Positions 44,648 to 45,475 of a DNA stretch of 45,475 bases are shown in pieces; the first letter of the stretch is position 1, and each line of letters begins with the position of its first letter. Below the pieces are notes generated by a model. That model was not told the DNA's origin, ran no database searches, and was given only the letters and a program-made list of their open reading frames with translations. The stretch comes from Vibrio crassostreae 9ZC13. Lineage in GTDB: Bacteria > Pseudomonadota > Gammaproteobacteria > Enterobacterales > Vibrionaceae. The stretch spans positions 292,345-337,819 of the forward strand of contig NZ_AJYZ02000019.1 in NCBI RefSeq assembly GCF_000272045.2, given 5' to 3'. The translations under genes were made by a program, and so were the position numbers.

Positions 44648-44680
44648 CCGTTAGATTTAATCCGAATGAGAGAAAAGACA

Positions 44681-44713
44681 AAAAAAGCCCCGTATTTTCA
44701 TGCGGGGCTTTCT
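44681..44713. terminator. Bidirectional terminator
   Basis: AAAAAAGCCCCG (44681-44692) pairs with CGGGGCTTTCT (44703-44713) between the convergent receptor and transketolase genes. Confidence 0.9.
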
Positions 44714-44755
44714 GTATGCATCAACCCATTGAAGGGCGAGACAATGTATTCAAGA

Positions 44756-45475
44756 TTAAGCTAGAAGCTCTTTCGCTGTGTTTACTACGTTTTCAGTAGT
44801 GAAACCGAACATCTTGAATAGCTCACCTGCAGGTGCAGACTCGCCGAACGTTGTCATACCGATGATCTTGCCACCGAAACCAACGTACTTGTACCAGAAG
44901 TCAGCGATGCCAGCTTCTACAGCGATACGTGCCGTTACGTCAGATGGAAGTACAGACTCACGGTACTGCGCGTCTTGTTTGTCGAACGCATCAGTAGCAG
45001 GCATAGAAACTACGCGTACTTTCTTACCTTCAGCCGTTAGCTCAGCAGCAGCGTTAACCGCTAGCTCAACTTCAGAACCCGTTGCGATAAGGATAAGCTC
45101 TGGCTTGCCTTCACAATCTTTCAGGATGTAACCACCCTTAGCGATGTTTGCTACTTGCTCAGCGTCACGATCTTGTTGTGCAAGGTTTTGACGAGAGAAG
45201 ATAAGTGCAGAAGGACCATCTTTACGCTCGATTGCTAGTTTCCAAGCAACAGCAGACTCAACTTGGTCACATGGGCGCCATGTGCTCATGTTTGGAGTTA
45301 GACGTAGAGAAGCGATTTGCTCAACTGGTTGGTGAGTTGGACCATCTTCGCCAAGACCGATAGAGTCATGCGTGTAAACTTGGATGTTCTGAGTTTTCAT
45401 CAGAGCAGCCATACGCATAGCGTTACGCGCGTATTCCATGAACATTAGGAACGTTGCGCCGTATGGTACGAAACC
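44756..45475 (-). CDS. tktA: Transketolase, C-terminal part (gene runs off the window)
   Basis: The last 239 codons of a transketolase; the frame is open to the window edge, where it reads [22 protein letters not shown], inside the pyrimidine-binding domain. Further segments: [19 protein letters not shown] (substrate-binding loop), SALIFSRQ, and the C-terminal domain with [11 protein letters not shown] and [17 protein letters not shown]. Moves two-carbon units between sugar phosphates with thiamin diphosphate as cofactor. Which paralog this is (tktA or tktB) cannot be told from the fragment. Confidence 0.96.
   Translation of the reverse strand, partial: GFVPYGATFLMFMEYARNAMRMAALMKTQNIQVYTHDSIGLGEDGPTHQPVEQIASLRLTPNMSTWRPCDQVESAVAWKLAIERKDGPSALIFSRQNLAQQDRDAEQVANIAKGGYILKDCEGKPELILIATGSEVELAVNAAAELTAEGKKVRVVSMPATDAFDKQDAQYRESVLPSDVTARIAVEAGIADFWYKYVGFGGKIIGMTTFGESAPAGELFKMFGFTTENVVNTAKELLA

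Noticed and set aside
1..45475. CRISPR arrays, tRNA, rRNA and insertion sequences
   Set aside because: No regularly spaced repeats, tRNA cloverleaf signatures, rRNA segments or transposase genes were seen on reading either strand.

Overview
The window looks like secondary-chromosome DNA of a marine Vibrio, probably near the Splendidus clade. The basis is gene content recalled from other vibrios and codon style: guaC, a PrtV-like M6 protease of 918 residues, a VctPDGC-type siderophore transporter, DUF2999 and DUF3332 proteins, two chemoreceptors and a second-chromosome-type transketolase. In V. cholerae, as I remember it, guaC, prtV and vctPDGC all lie on chromosome II. No rRNA, tRNA, CRISPR array, insertion sequence or phage gene was seen.

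Layout. 1-1641: guaC (GMP reductase) behind a leader holding a promoter, a terminator-like hairpin at about +1, and a second hairpin with the same 14-nt core. 1653-4333: an AT-rich accessory segment carrying a three-gene minus-strand operon: a GHKL-type ATPase, a STAS-like (DUF4325-like) protein and a small membrane protein, with a perfect inverted repeat on each side. This is the best candidate for an undescribed system; it resembles a partner-switching (SpoIIAB/SpoIIAA-like) module. 4533-9142: a Nu-class-like glutathione transferase with a palindromic operator, a secreted TPR plus DUF218 protein, a DUF2999 protein, and an AraC regulator with a DMT exporter.

9246-17465: thiamin salvage. A TPP riboswitch heads thiD, an HMP-type ABC transporter (ATPase, permease, binding protein), tenA and thiM. 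A chemoreceptor on the other strand separates these from thiE, which has no visible TPP riboswitch. Together they import or recover pyrimidine and thiazole pieces, phosphorylate them and join them.

17519-25391: a LysR/PACE efflux pair, then a chimeric ORF in which a PAS-GGDEF protein is cut before its GGDEF motif and joined in frame to the C-terminal half of a DUF2955/FUSC-like membrane protein, followed by an AI-2E-type permease and a K+ channel. Several small hypothetical genes follow, including one of 57 codons that was found by reading the gap on the minus strand.

25392-30099: a roughly 900-bp AT-rich non-coding stretch with AATTACAA palindromes and a Fur-like box, then vctP, a terminator, and vctDGC. 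30336-36333: a REC-HD-GYP phosphodiesterase translationally coupled to a 1659-residue hybrid kinase with several periplasmic binding domains, a likely sensory cyclic-di-GMP circuit. 36428-38721: LysR and a divergent MFS transporter with repeated TTGGTCTATTG sites between them. 38975-42105: the PrtV-like metalloprotease preceded by a small secreted paralog of its own N-terminal region. 42515-42919: an Lrp/AsnC gene lacking its N-terminus. 43085-45475: an Aer-like PAS chemoreceptor and the 3' part of a transketolase gene that runs off the window.

All calls rest on reading the sequence and remembered family features; no database search was possible.
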